Below are positions 34,126 to 42,085 of a stretch of DNA of 47,432 nt, one piece after another. The stretch's first letter is position 1, and every line of letters begins with the position of its first letter. Below the pieces are notes generated by a model, which searched no databases, was not told where the DNA came from, and saw only the letters and a list, made by a program, of their open reading frames with translations. Source of the stretch: Bryobacteraceae bacterium (lineage in GTDB: Bacteria > Acidobacteriota > Terriglobia > Bryobacterales > Bryobacteraceae). The stretch lies in the NCBI GenBank assembly GCA_030041495.1, contig JASHNT010000023.1, forward strand, positions 1-47,432. The letters are read 5' to 3'. Made by a program: the position numbers and the translations under genes.

Positions 34126-34944
34126 TCACTTGGACCGCGAGACCATCCGCGCCGCCGGGATGGCGATCAAGCTCACGGTGAATCCGGCCAGCACGTCTGC
34201 GGCGTAGTGATACCGCCCGTAAACCGTCGCGATCGAGACCGCGATGGCATAGGCGAAAACGCACCAACCGATCCACCGCTTCTCCGGAATCGTCCGCAAT
34301 AATCCCCACGCGGCCGAAAACGCGGAGGAGACGTGCGCGCTGGGGAATACGCTCGAATGAATGCCGTAGCTTCCGACGATGGACAAGTTCACTTGCCTCA
34401 TGAAGGTCATCACATGTGGCAGGTCGCTCATCGGAAATAGCGTCCGCGGAGGATCGGAAGGAAAGTAGGGAAACAATGCGTACGCGCCGAGCGTGCCCGC
34501 GAGGTAGGCCGTCCACAGGCGATCCGTATTATGGCGGCTGCGAGCCAGTATTGCCATAAGGACAACCAAGGGGCCGACACCGTAGACCAGCAAATAGCAG
34601 AACTCCACAAATTCAGGTAGCACCGGGCCGGCGCCTTCAATGATCTGACGCAGATGCCAGTGGTCCAGCAGCACCCGGTCCCAGGCGACCCAGGTTTGTT
34701 CCAAATGGTGATGGTGCGGCGTCACGGAGAACCAGTCCATCTCGCGATATGCGGTGAGGACCGCGGCGAGTGGGATCAGATCGCGCAGAATCGGCTTGCC
34801 GAAATGCGTCAGCCAGAATCCCAGCGCAACCGCGACCGCCACCAGGGAGGTCCGCCACGGCTGCTGTATGTAGAACGGGGCGATCAGCGCGACGTAGACG
34901 AAATAGAGGATCGCGACGCGCTCAGAGGAGCGGAAACGCGGCAT
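34126..34944 (-). CDS. PAP2-superfamily integral membrane protein (inositol phosphorylceramide synthase-like)
   Basis: 272 aa with about six hydrophobic helices. Phosphatase-like motifs sit in loops: FPSDPPRTLF (about 165-174), SSVFPSAHVSSAFSAAW with the catalytic His, and YGRYHYAADVLAGF with the nucleophilic His. This order matches the PAP2_3/AUR1-like group that transfers head groups between lipids, but simple lipid phosphatase activity is also possible. It lies 24 nt after the Ser/Thr kinase gene and is the last gene of the kdp transcript as it can be read. A link to potassium transport is not known. Confidence 0.82.
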   Translation of the reverse strand: MPRFRSSERVAILYFVYVALIAPFYIQQPWRTSLVAVAVALGFWLTHFGKPILRDLIPLAAVLTAYREMDWFSVTPHHHHLEQTWVAWDRVLLDHWHLRQIIEGAGPVLPEFVEFCYLLVYGVGPLVVLMAILARSRHNTDRLWTAYLAGTLGAYALFPYFPSDPPRTLFPMSDLPHVMTFMRQVNLSIVGSYGIHSSVFPSAHVSSAFSAAWGLLRTIPEKRWIGWCVFAYAIAVSIATVYGRYHYAADVLAGFTVSLIAIPAARMVSRSK

Positions 34945-34968
34945 CCTTCCATTATTTCAGGAGTCGGT

Positions 34969-35937
34969 TTAATTGTGTTTACTCACGTAAAACAGCAATG
35001 CAAACACCGCGATCGGGATGGCGGCCAACGCGGCATAGAACAGCGCCTTGCGAGGCCCGGCCGTCCGGCGCTCGCGCCAATCCTCCAGCTCCGGCCGTGC
35101 GGAAGGCGCAACTTGATCCATATGCGCCAGGTCCCAGGCCATCTCATTGGCGCTCGCGTAGCGCTTGCGCGGATCGCGCTCCAGGGCGCGATAGATGATC
35201 TCCTGCAGCGCCTCGGGTATCTCCGGATTCAGTTCGCGCGGCGGAACGGGATGATTCAGCAGGCGGTCGTTCATGATCAGAAACGCGTTCTCGCCTTGGA
35301 AGGGCGGCTGGCCGGTGACCATCTCATAGAGCATCGCGCCCAGCGCGTAGATATCGCTGCGGGCGTCGCCGCGTTTGCCCTGGATCTGTTCCGGCGAAAT
35401 GTAGTCGGGCGTGCCCATCACGTTCGAAAATTTTCCGAACGTCAAGCGGCGCGCACCCTCCTCGCCGGCGATGCCGAAGTCGATCAGCTTGATCCGGTCT
35501 TGCGCGTCCAGGACGACGTTTTCGGGTTTCAAATCGCGATGCACTACGCCGCGGCTGTGGATGTAGTACAGCGCGTCGCAGATGTCGGTGGCGACTTTGA
35601 CCGTGCGCTCGATCGTCAGCTTGCCTTCGCCAGCCAGCACCTGACGCAGCAGGGTGCCCTCCACCCACTCCATCACCATGTAGACTCCGTCGCGATCTTC
35701 GCGCGGAAAAACCTTGATCACGCCGGGGTGGTCCAGCTTTCGTCCGATCTCGGCCTCGCGCTGGAAACGCTCGAAAAAGACCGGATCGCTCTCGGCTGCG
35801 ATCTGCGGTGCTTTGATCGCCACGGGTTGGTTGGTGCGGAGGTCGGTGCCCTTGAACACCTTGGCCATGGGGCCCTGCGCCACCACGCCGTCGATACGAT
35901 AGTGCGCGACCTGCTGTCCTTCTTTTAGCTCGGCCAT
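34969..35937 (-). CDS. Membrane-anchored serine/threonine protein kinase in the kdp operon
   Basis: 322 aa. Residues ~13-270 are a Hanks-type kinase domain: Lys42 (VAIKAPQ), HRDLKPEN (133-140; catalytic Asp135), DFG (Asp153) and SPEQ instead of APE. The glycine-rich loop reads VVAQGPMAKVF and keeps only one Gly, which is unusual. After a ~25-residue linker comes one membrane helix (ALFYAALAAIPIAVFALLFY, about 297-316) and a 6-residue tail, so there is no extracellular sensor such as PASTA. It starts 12 nt after kdpC and is therefore almost certainly co-transcribed with kdpFABC. The TGES motif of KdpB is a candidate substrate site by analogy with known Ser phosphorylation in E. coli KdpB; this is inference. 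Confidence 0.9.
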   Translation of the reverse strand: MAELKEGQQVAHYRIDGVVAQGPMAKVFKGTDLRTNQPVAIKAPQIAAESDPVFFERFQREAEIGRKLDHPGVIKVFPREDRDGVYMVMEWVEGTLLRQVLAGEGKLTIERTVKVATDICDALYYIHSRGVVHRDLKPENVVLDAQDRIKLIDFGIAGEEGARRLTFGKFSNVMGTPDYISPEQIQGKRGDARSDIYALGAMLYEMVTGQPPFQGENAFLIMNDRLLNHPVPPRELNPEIPEALQEIIYRALERDPRKRYASANEMAWDLAHMDQVAPSARPELEDWRERRTAGPRKALFYAALAAIPIAVFALLFYVSKHN

Positions 35938-35949
35938 GCTGGTTTTGGG

Positions 35950-36531
35950 TTACTTCTTTACCGGGAACTGCTGGTCGAGCGCCATATTCAGCATCAGCAC
36001 GTTCACACGCGCCTCGCCGAGAACGCCAAACTGACGGCCTTCGACGTGCCCATCCACCAGCTTGGCCAGAACGCCGGCGTCGACGCCGCGAGCCTTGGCC
36101 ACGCGTGCCACCTGCGCCTGCGCCGAAGCGGGGCTGATCTCGGGATCAAGACCGCTGCCGGAGGCAGTCAGCAAATCCGCGGGAATCGGTCCGGTGAAAT
36201 CCGGATTGTCCTTGCGGAACGCCGCTTCATCGGCCTTCACGCGATCGATCAGCTTCTGATTCGTGGGACCGTAGTTCGATCCGCTGGAGGCCATGCCGTC
36301 ATAACCCGACCCGGCCGCGGAAGGCCGCCCGTGAAAGTATTCGGGCTTGGTGAAATTCTGCCCGATCAGCGAAGAGCCCACTACCTGCCCGTTGTCGGTG
36401 AGCATGCTCCCGTTGGCTTTGTCGTGGAACAACGCCTGCGCCAATCCGGTGACCACCCCGGGATACACCAGGCCGGTCACGATCGTGATCAACAGAACTG
36501 CGCGAAACGCGGGAATCATTTGCTTCCACAT
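35950..36531 (-). CDS. kdpC: Potassium-transporting ATPase subunit KdpC
   Basis: 193 aa, normal length. One N-terminal membrane helix ([20 protein letters not shown]) and a periplasmic domain with [37 protein letters not shown] and [20 protein letters not shown], all family signatures. Catalytic chaperone that helps KdpB bind ATP in the KdpFABC complex. It begins 12 nt after kdpB and is followed 12 nt later by the kinase gene. Confidence 0.97.
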   Translation of the reverse strand: MWKQMIPAFRAVLLITIVTGLVYPGVVTGLAQALFHDKANGSMLTDNGQVVGSSLIGQNFTKPEYFHGRPSAAGSGYDGMASSGSNYGPTNQKLIDRVKADEAAFRKDNPDFTGPIPADLLTASGSGLDPEISPASAQAQVARVAKARGVDAGVLAKLVDGHVEGRQFGVLGEARVNVLMLNMALDQQFPVKK

Positions 36532-36543
36532 ACTCGAACCTCC

Positions 36544-38676
36544 TTACGCCAGATGCAGCAGGGCCAAAATCCGGTCAATCGCCCAGATTCCAGGAAATGG
36601 CACGATAATCCCGCCTACGCCATAAATCAGCAGATTGCGCCGCAGTAGAGCCGCCGCGCCGCTGGGACGATAGCGGACTCCGCGCAGCGCCAGCGGCACC
36701 AGGGCGATGATGATCAGGGCATTAAAGATCACCGCCGCCAGCACCGCGCTCTCCGGGCTGTGGAGCCGCATGATGTTCAGCGCGTTTAACGCCGGATACG
36801 TCACCGAAAACATCGCCGGAATAATCGCGAAGTATTTCGCGACGTCGTTGGCGATGGAAAACGTGGTCAGCGCTCCGCGGGTGATCAGTAACTGCTTGCC
36901 GATCGCGACCACTTCAATCAGCTTGGTGGGATTGCTATCCAGGTCCACCATGTTGCCGGCTTCCTTGGCCGCCATGGTGCCGGTGTTCATGGCGAGTCCG
37001 ACATCGGCCTGCGCCAGAGCGGGAGCGTCATTGGTTCCGTCGCCGGTCATGGCGACCAGCCGTCCTTCGCCCTGCTCCTTCTTGATATAGTTGAGCTTGT
37101 CGGCGGGAGTGGCTTGCGCCAGGAAATCGTCCACGCCGGCTTCGCTGGCGATGGCCGCGGCGGTGAGCGGATTGTCGCCGGTGATCATCACGGAGCGGAT
37201 GCCCATGGCGCGCAACTGCCCGATGCGCTCCTTCATGCCGCCCTTGACGATGTCCTTCAAATGAATCACGCCCAGCGCGCGATTTCCTTCCGCCACTGCG
37301 AGCGGAGTGCCGCCTTGGCGCGAAATCGTGTCGGCGATTTCCTTGAGCTCGGCCGGCACCGTTCCGCCCTGTTCCTCGACGAAACGCGTGATCGCCTCGG
37401 TCGCACCCTTGCGCAGATGGCGTCCGTCCATGTTGACGCCGCTCATGCGGGTGTATGCCGAAAACGGAATAAACTCGGCTTCGCGATGCGAAATTTCCCG
37501 CCCGCGCATGCCGTATTTCTCTTTGGCCAGCACCACCACCGAGCGCCCTTCCGGAGTCTCATCGGCGAGGCTCGAAAGCTGGGCTGCGTCGGCCAGCTCG
37601 ATCGGATCGATGCCCTTGAGATGGATGAACTCCACGGCCTGGCGATTGCCGATGGTGATCGTGCCGGTTTTATCCAGCAGCAGCGTGTTGACGTCGCCGC
37701 TGGCTTCGACGGCCTTGCCGCTCATGGCCAGAACGTTGTGCTGCATCACGCGATCCATGCCGGCGATGCCGATGGCGCTCAACAATCCGCCGATGGTGGT
37801 TGGAATCAGGCACACCAGCAGTGAAACCAGCACGGCGATGCTCGGGACCGTGCCCGCGCCGCTCGACGACACACTGTAGGAGGCGAACGGCGGGAGCGTA
37901 GCGACAGCCAGCAAAAAGATCAGCGTCAATCCCGCGATCAAAATATTCAACGCGATTTCGTTGGGAGTCTTCTGCCGCTCCGCGCCTTCCACCAGCGCGA
38001 TCATGCGGTCGAGGAAGGTCTCGCCCGGGTTGGCCGTGATGCGCACCGTGATCTGATCGGAGAGCACGCGCGTGCCTCCCGTAACCGCGCTGCGGTCGCC
38101 GCCGGATTCGCGAATCACCGGCGCACTCTCGCCGGTGATCACGGACTCATCCACGGTGGCGATGCCGTCGATGACGTCGCCGTCGCTGGGGATCAGGTCG
38201 CCCGCTTCCACCAGCACCGTGTCGCCCGCGCGCAGCTTCGAGGCCGGCACCTGTTCGATGTTCTTGCCATTTACCATCCGCTTGGCGATCGCGTCGGTCT
38301 TGGTTTTGCGCAGCGAGTCCGCCTGCGCTTTGCCGCGGGCTTCCGCCATGGCTTCGGCGAAGTTCGCGAACAGCACCGTGAACCACAGCCACAGCACAAT
38401 CTGGAAGGTGAAACCGATCTGACTCACGCCGCGGGCGATATCGCGGATCAGGAAGATGGTGGTCACGGCCGCACCGACTTCCACAACGAACATCACCGGG
38501 TTCTTCCACAGCGTCCCGGGGTTCAGCTTCACGAAGCTGTCCTTGATGGCGCGCTGCAGGATTTCGGGGTCGAATAGCGGACGGGCCCGCACCAGCTTGC
38601 GCGGGATCAGAGTAGTCAGATCCTGCTCGCTTGGGTTCTTGATCTCTGGTTCCGGGGCTTGCAATGTCGTCGCCAT
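36544..38676 (-). CDS. kdpB: Potassium-transporting P-type ATPase subunit KdpB
   Basis: 710 aa, slightly longer than the E. coli protein (682), because of about 25 extra residues at the N-terminus. It hydrolyses ATP to drive uptake of K+ through KdpA. Phosphorylated Asp335 in [12 protein letters not shown], the A-domain TGES motif at 181-184 ([14 protein letters not shown]), ATP-binding KGA in [10 protein letters not shown], and the hinge motif [12 protein letters not shown] are all intact. In E. coli the Ser of TGES is known to be phosphorylated to inhibit the pump; the same Ser (184) is conserved here, and a Ser/Thr kinase gene follows in the operon. It begins 6 nt after kdpA. Confidence 0.97.
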   Translation of the reverse strand: MATTLQAPEPEIKNPSEQDLTTLIPRKLVRARPLFDPEILQRAIKDSFVKLNPGTLWKNPVMFVVEVGAAVTTIFLIRDIARGVSQIGFTFQIVLWLWFTVLFANFAEAMAEARGKAQADSLRKTKTDAIAKRMVNGKNIEQVPASKLRAGDTVLVEAGDLIPSDGDVIDGIATVDESVITGESAPVIRESGGDRSAVTGGTRVLSDQITVRITANPGETFLDRMIALVEGAERQKTPNEIALNILIAGLTLIFLLAVATLPPFASYSVSSSGAGTVPSIAVLVSLLVCLIPTTIGGLLSAIGIAGMDRVMQHNVLAMSGKAVEASGDVNTLLLDKTGTITIGNRQAVEFIHLKGIDPIELADAAQLSSLADETPEGRSVVVLAKEKYGMRGREISHREAEFIPFSAYTRMSGVNMDGRHLRKGATEAITRFVEEQGGTVPAELKEIADTISRQGGTPLAVAEGNRALGVIHLKDIVKGGMKERIGQLRAMGIRSVMITGDNPLTAAAIASEAGVDDFLAQATPADKLNYIKKEQGEGRLVAMTGDGTNDAPALAQADVGLAMNTGTMAAKEAGNMVDLDSNPTKLIEVVAIGKQLLITRGALTTFSIANDVAKYFAIIPAMFSVTYPALNALNIMRLHSPESAVLAAVIFNALIIIALVPLALRGVRYRPSGAAALLRRNLLIYGVGGIIVPFPGIWAIDRILALLHLA

Positions 38677-38682
38677 ATAAAC

Positions 38683-40560
38683 TTAGCTCCAAACTCCGCT
38701 ATTCGCAATATGAGTTAACGCCGGCGCGACCCAGGTGAACAGCTTACCCGAGTGCATCAGGAAGTGCTCGACGAGCGGTCCCAGCGAGAGCGCCGGGAAA
38801 AACGTCAGAGCCGCGATCAATACCACTGTGCCGACAAAAAGTCCCACGAACAGAGGGCCATGGGTTGGGAAGGTCCCGCTTGTGACAGGTGTCTTCTTCT
38901 TGCCGGCCAGGCTGCCGCCGAGCGCGATCAGCGGGATCATGAAGAGGAACCGGCCCATCAGCATCGCCAGCCCGATGGTCAGGTTGTACCAGGGAGTGTT
39001 CACGGTGATGCCGGCAAACGCGCTGCCGTTGTTCTCCGTGCCGCTGGTGTAGGCGTAGAGAAGCTCGCTGAACCCGTGCGGGCCGTCGTTGGCGACATTG
39101 GCCGCTGCCGGCACGCTGGAGGTCGGAGCGGGTTTCGGATTTCCTTGCGCCGGATTCCAGTATTGGCTCTTGTCCCAATTGAACGTGACTACCGAGCTGA
39201 TCGCGGTGAAGCACAGAATGCACAGCGAGGTTGCGATCATCGCCACCATGGCCATCTTCACTTCCTTCGATTCGATCTTCTTGCCCAGGTACTCCGGTGT
39301 GCGGCCCACCATCAGGCCCGCGATAAATACGGCGATTACGGCGTACATCAAAATGCCGTAGAGGCCGGCGCCCACTCCGCCGAAGATCACTTCGTCGGTC
39401 TGCAGGTTGACGGTAGGAACCAGGCCGGCCAACGGCGTCAGGCTGTCGTGCATGCTGTTTACGGCTCCGCAGCTAGCATCGGTGGTGACGGTGACAAATA
39501 AGGAGCTGGCCGCGATGCCGAAGCGCGTCTCCTTGCCTTCCATATTGCCGCCGGGTTGAGTATCGGTCGCCGAGGCCTGGAGGCCGAGATTCGTCAGATT
39601 GGGATTGCCGGCTTGCTCATAGTGATACACCACGAACACGCCGGCAAAAAACATGATGGCGCAGGCGGCGAAAATTGCCCAGCCTTGCCGTGTATCGCCG
39701 ACCATCTTCCCGAAGGTATACGTTAGAGCGGTCGGTACGATGAAGATCAAAAGGATCTGAACCAGGTTCGCGAACGGAGTCGGATTCTCGTAAGGATGGG
39801 CCGAATTGGCGTTGAAGATTCCACCGCCATTGGTGCCCAGCATCTTGATCGCTTCCTGCGAAGCCACCGGACCTTGCGGAATGGTCTGCTTTGCGCCTTC
39901 CAGAGTGGTCACCGTGTCATACGGCTTGAAGTTTTGGATCGCGCCTTCAGCCACCAGAACCAGCGCGGCGACGGTCGCGATCGGCAGCAGCACGTACAAC
40001 GTCGCGCGCCACATGTCCGCCCAGAAATTCCCGATGGCGCTCACTTGCTGCCGCGCGAAACCGCGCACCATGGCGATCGCCGCCGCAATGCCCACGGCCG
40101 CCGAGGCGAAGTTCTGCACCGCCAGCGCGGCCATCTGGGTGAAATAACTCAACGTCGCTTCGCCGCTATACGCTTGCCAGTTGGTGTTGGTAACAAAGCT
40201 TGTTGCCGTATTGAACGCCAGGTCTGGAGTCATCGCGGTTGCGTTGCCCGGCGCATGCGCGGTTGAAAAACCCTGCGGGTTGAACGGCAGCCAGCCCTGC
40301 AGCCGCTGAATCACGTACACAAAAAGAAAGCTGAAAACGCTGAACGCCAGCAAGCTGCCGGCGTATTGCGTCCAGCGCTGCTCCGCGTCCGGATTCACGC
40401 CGCACAGCCGATAGCACACTCGTTCCACCGGCCCCAGCAGGGGTGAAAGAAATGTTCGCCGTCCTTCGAACACCTTTGCCATGTAGGCGCCCAGCGGCTT
40501 CGTCGTAAGAAGCAGAATCCCGAAGAAAATCAGGATCTGGATGACACCATTCGCTGTCAT
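38683..40560 (-). CDS. kdpA: Potassium-transporting ATPase subunit KdpA
   Basis: 625 aa from the ATG at 40560, which has GAGGGA 6 nt upstream; a TTG two codons earlier is possible. Channel-like K+-binding subunit with about ten membrane helices. The four selectivity-filter regions are visible: [49 protein letters not shown] and [13 protein letters not shown]. It is longer than the E. coli protein (557), with extra loop sequence around 340-360 and 470-500 (Pro/Ala-rich [19 protein letters not shown]). Its start lies 10 nt after kdpF. Confidence 0.97.
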   Translation of the reverse strand: MTANGVIQILIFFGILLLTTKPLGAYMAKVFEGRRTFLSPLLGPVERVCYRLCGVNPDAEQRWTQYAGSLLAFSVFSFLFVYVIQRLQGWLPFNPQGFSTAHAPGNATAMTPDLAFNTATSFVTNTNWQAYSGEATLSYFTQMAALAVQNFASAAVGIAAAIAMVRGFARQQVSAIGNFWADMWRATLYVLLPIATVAALVLVAEGAIQNFKPYDTVTTLEGAKQTIPQGPVASQEAIKMLGTNGGGIFNANSAHPYENPTPFANLVQILLIFIVPTALTYTFGKMVGDTRQGWAIFAACAIMFFAGVFVVYHYEQAGNPNLTNLGLQASATDTQPGGNMEGKETRFGIAASSLFVTVTTDASCGAVNSMHDSLTPLAGLVPTVNLQTDEVIFGGVGAGLYGILMYAVIAVFIAGLMVGRTPEYLGKKIESKEVKMAMVAMIATSLCILCFTAISSVVTFNWDKSQYWNPAQGNPKPAPTSSVPAAANVANDGPHGFSELLYAYTSGTENNGSAFAGITVNTPWYNLTIGLAMLMGRFLFMIPLIALGGSLAGKKKTPVTSGTFPTHGPLFVGLFVGTVVLIAALTFFPALSLGPLVEHFLMHSGKLFTWVAPALTHIANSGVWS

Positions 40561-40570
40561 AAGCAATCCC

Positions 40571-40654
40571 TCAAAAGCGCTCCGGCCGAAGGAGCGCGTA
40601 GACCAGGTAAACGAACAAGAACGCGGTTACAATTCCGGCGATAACGTAGTCCAT
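40571..40654 (-). CDS. kdpF: KdpF small membrane subunit
   Basis: 27-aa protein that reads [20 protein letters not shown] and then LLRPERF, ending in TGA (complement of 40571-40573). One membrane helix and the L-x-x-PE-x-F end are the KdpF signature (29 aa in E. coli). It stabilises the KdpABC complex. The ATG follows the upstream microprotein stop by 9 nt, and kdpA starts 10 nt later. Too short for automatic gene finders, so it is easily missed. Confidence 0.93.
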   Translation of the reverse strand: MDYVIAGIVTAFLFVYLVYALLRPERF

Positions 40655-40663
40655 AAAGTTGTC

Positions 40664-40750
40664 CTAGAGCTTGTCGCAGGCCTTAGTGAAGGCCCACGTC
40701 AGCGCGAAGAAAAGCACCCCAATCACGACGTAGAACAGGTCGAGCATCAT
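40664..40750 (-). CDS. 28-aa membrane microprotein upstream of kdpF
   Basis: Reads MMLDLFYVVIGVLFFALTWA and then FTKACDKL, stop TAG (complement of 40664-40666). One membrane helix followed by a short C-terminal tail with Cys and basic/acidic residues (KACDKL). The first ATG overlaps the stop of the usp-like gene (ATGA) and is preceded by GGGGGAGAG at a good ribosome-binding distance; the second ATG is at 40747. I recall similar tiny 'hypothetical' proteins with a CD-R/K-L end ahead of kdpF in other bacteria, but they have no assigned role. Position between usp and kdpF, and coupling, suggest an extra subunit or regulator of the pump. Confidence 0.8.
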   Translation of the reverse strand: MMLDLFYVVIGVLFFALTWAFTKACDKL

Positions 40751-41199
40751 TTGCTCTCTCCCCCCTCAACGAACAAAACTTTGTGGCCGCGCTCAGAAAG
40801 CTGGCGAGCCAGCCTGCGCTCGGCATCCGGCCACCAATGCTGCCGCCCGCCGAACATCACCAATCCATCAGAGCCCAGCCCGTGGTGCAAGCCCTCGGCG
40901 CGATCCCGGCACAACACGACATTCACGTCGGCTTCCACTCCTGCCGCGCGAGCCGCATCCAGCGCCCGCTGCACCGTAAATTCCGGATTCACATCCGGAT
41001 CCTCCAAATCTCTGCCGTAGGGCACTACTTGCGCGACGATTACTTGAAGGCGCGCCCCCAAGCCGCCTGCCATCGCCGCGGCATAGCGCAGCGCCTCGAC
41101 CGTCCCGTGCTCAGATGTGAATGCCACGTTAAGCCTTAGCCCTTCCTCTGTGACGGTTCTGGCCGGGAACCCTGACAACGTAGTCTGATGCCGGCTCAT
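40747..41199 (-). CDS. Universal-stress-protein-like protein at the head of the kdp operon
   Basis: 150 aa. USP-like alpha/beta fold: LRLNVAFTSEHGTVEALRYA for the first strand and helix, LGARLQVIVAQVVP for the second strand, GVEADVNVVLCRDRAEGLHH, then GLVMFGGRQHWWPDAERRLA and KVLFVEGG for the last strands. The classic G-x2-G-x9-G-S ATP motif is not clearly present (FGGRQHWWPDAE instead), so it may not bind ATP. First gene of the kdp transcript, with GGGAGAG upstream, and its stop overlaps the microprotein start. KdpD also contains a USP domain, so this stand-alone one may take part in the same sensing. Function inferred from family and context only. Confidence 0.78.
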   Translation of the reverse strand: MSRHQTTLSGFPARTVTEEGLRLNVAFTSEHGTVEALRYAAAMAGGLGARLQVIVAQVVPYGRDLEDPDVNPEFTVQRALDAARAAGVEADVNVVLCRDRAEGLHHGLGSDGLVMFGGRQHWWPDAERRLARQLSERGHKVLFVEGGESK

Positions 41200-41236
41200 A
41201 AGCTCTCTCCCAATCCTTACGTTAGGCTACCGGCGC

Positions 41237-41250
41237 TAAGGATGTCCTTA
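41237..41250. promoter_or_regulatory. Inverted repeat upstream of the kdp operon
   Basis: TAAGGA-TG-TCCTTA, a perfect 6-bp palindrome with a 2-bp centre, 38 bp before the usp-like start. It lies in the 184-bp region where KdpE should act. No match to the E. coli KdpE site is evident. Confidence 0.4.
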
Positions 41251-41268
41251 AGCTGAGCTAAAAATTCG

Positions 41269-41280
41269 CTTTCTAGAAAG
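41269..41280. promoter_or_regulatory. Second inverted repeat upstream of the kdp operon
   Basis: CTTTCTAGAAAG, a perfect 12-bp palindrome about 70 bp before the usp-like start and about 100 bp after the kdpE stop. Its centre is 31 bp from that of the other palindrome, close to three helical turns. Confidence 0.35.
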
Positions 41281-41383
41281 GTCGTGAGCACCCGGCGGGC
41301 CATTGCGCGGCAAAGCTAGGACTTAGAGGAGCTTTGCGGGTTCGGATGACTACCGGATTGAGATCTCCAAGCTGGGGCTGGGG

Positions 41384-42085
41384 TTACGCCGGCGGCAGGC
41401 AGAAGCGGTATCCCAGCCTAGGTTCCGTGATCAAATAGCGAGGCCGGGCCGGATCCGGCTCGATCTTCTTGCGGATCTGGTTTACGAAAACGTGAAGGTA
41501 CTCCACCTGGTCGCCGTAATCCGGGCCCCAGACGGCCTGGAGCAATCGCGTGTGCGGAATGGGAATATTCGGTGTGGCCAGCAGCACCTGCAGCAGGTCG
41601 AACTCTTTCGGAGTGAAGCGCACTTCCTGGCCGCGCACGGTGACGCGATGGGCTGGAAAATTGATCGACACGCCGTCGAACTCCACCACTTGCGAGGCGC
41701 TCGAGGCAGCTACCGGCACGCGCCGCAGGTTGGCGCGAATGCGAGCCAGCAATTCGGTCATTCCGAACGGCTTGGTGACGTAGTCATCGGCGCCCGCGTC
41801 CAGGCCCGCCACTTTATCCTGCTCCGTGTTGCGCACCGTCAGCATAATAATGGCGGCCTCGCTCACCGCGCGGACCTGTTTGCAGGCTTCCAGGCCGCCG
41901 ATTCCGGGCATGTTTACGTCGAGCAAAATCAGGTCGTAACGCTCCTCGCGAATCTTGACCAGCGCTTCTTCGCCGCTGCGCGCATCGGAGACGATGTAGC
42001 CCTGGCTGGTCAAGGCCGTCCGCAGCACCCGCCGGATCTGCGGTTCATCGTCAACCACCAGGATTTTGGCCGGCGCGACGCTCAT
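41384..42085 (-). CDS. kdpE: Response regulator KdpE, OmpR family
   Basis: 233 aa. Receiver domain (7-120) with acidic pair VVDDEPQ, phosphoacceptor Asp56 (LILLDVNMPG), conserved Thr in IIMLTVRN and Lys in YVTKPFG. The C-terminal winged helix (about 140-230: VRFTPKEFDLLQVLLATPN, EYLHVFVNQIRKKIEPDP, YLITEPRLGYRF) matches KdpE closely. It overlaps the histidine-kinase gene by 4 nt (ATGA). It should activate the kdp operon, whose first gene lies 184 bp downstream on the same strand. No plus-strand gene overlaps the region between. Confidence 0.95.
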   Translation of the reverse strand: MSVAPAKILVVDDEPQIRRVLRTALTSQGYIVSDARSGEEALVKIREERYDLILLDVNMPGIGGLEACKQVRAVSEAAIIMLTVRNTEQDKVAGLDAGADDYVTKPFGMTELLARIRANLRRVPVAASSASQVVEFDGVSINFPAHRVTVRGQEVRFTPKEFDLLQVLLATPNIPIPHTRLLQAVWGPDYGDQVEYLHVFVNQIRKKIEPDPARPRYLITEPRLGYRFCLPPA

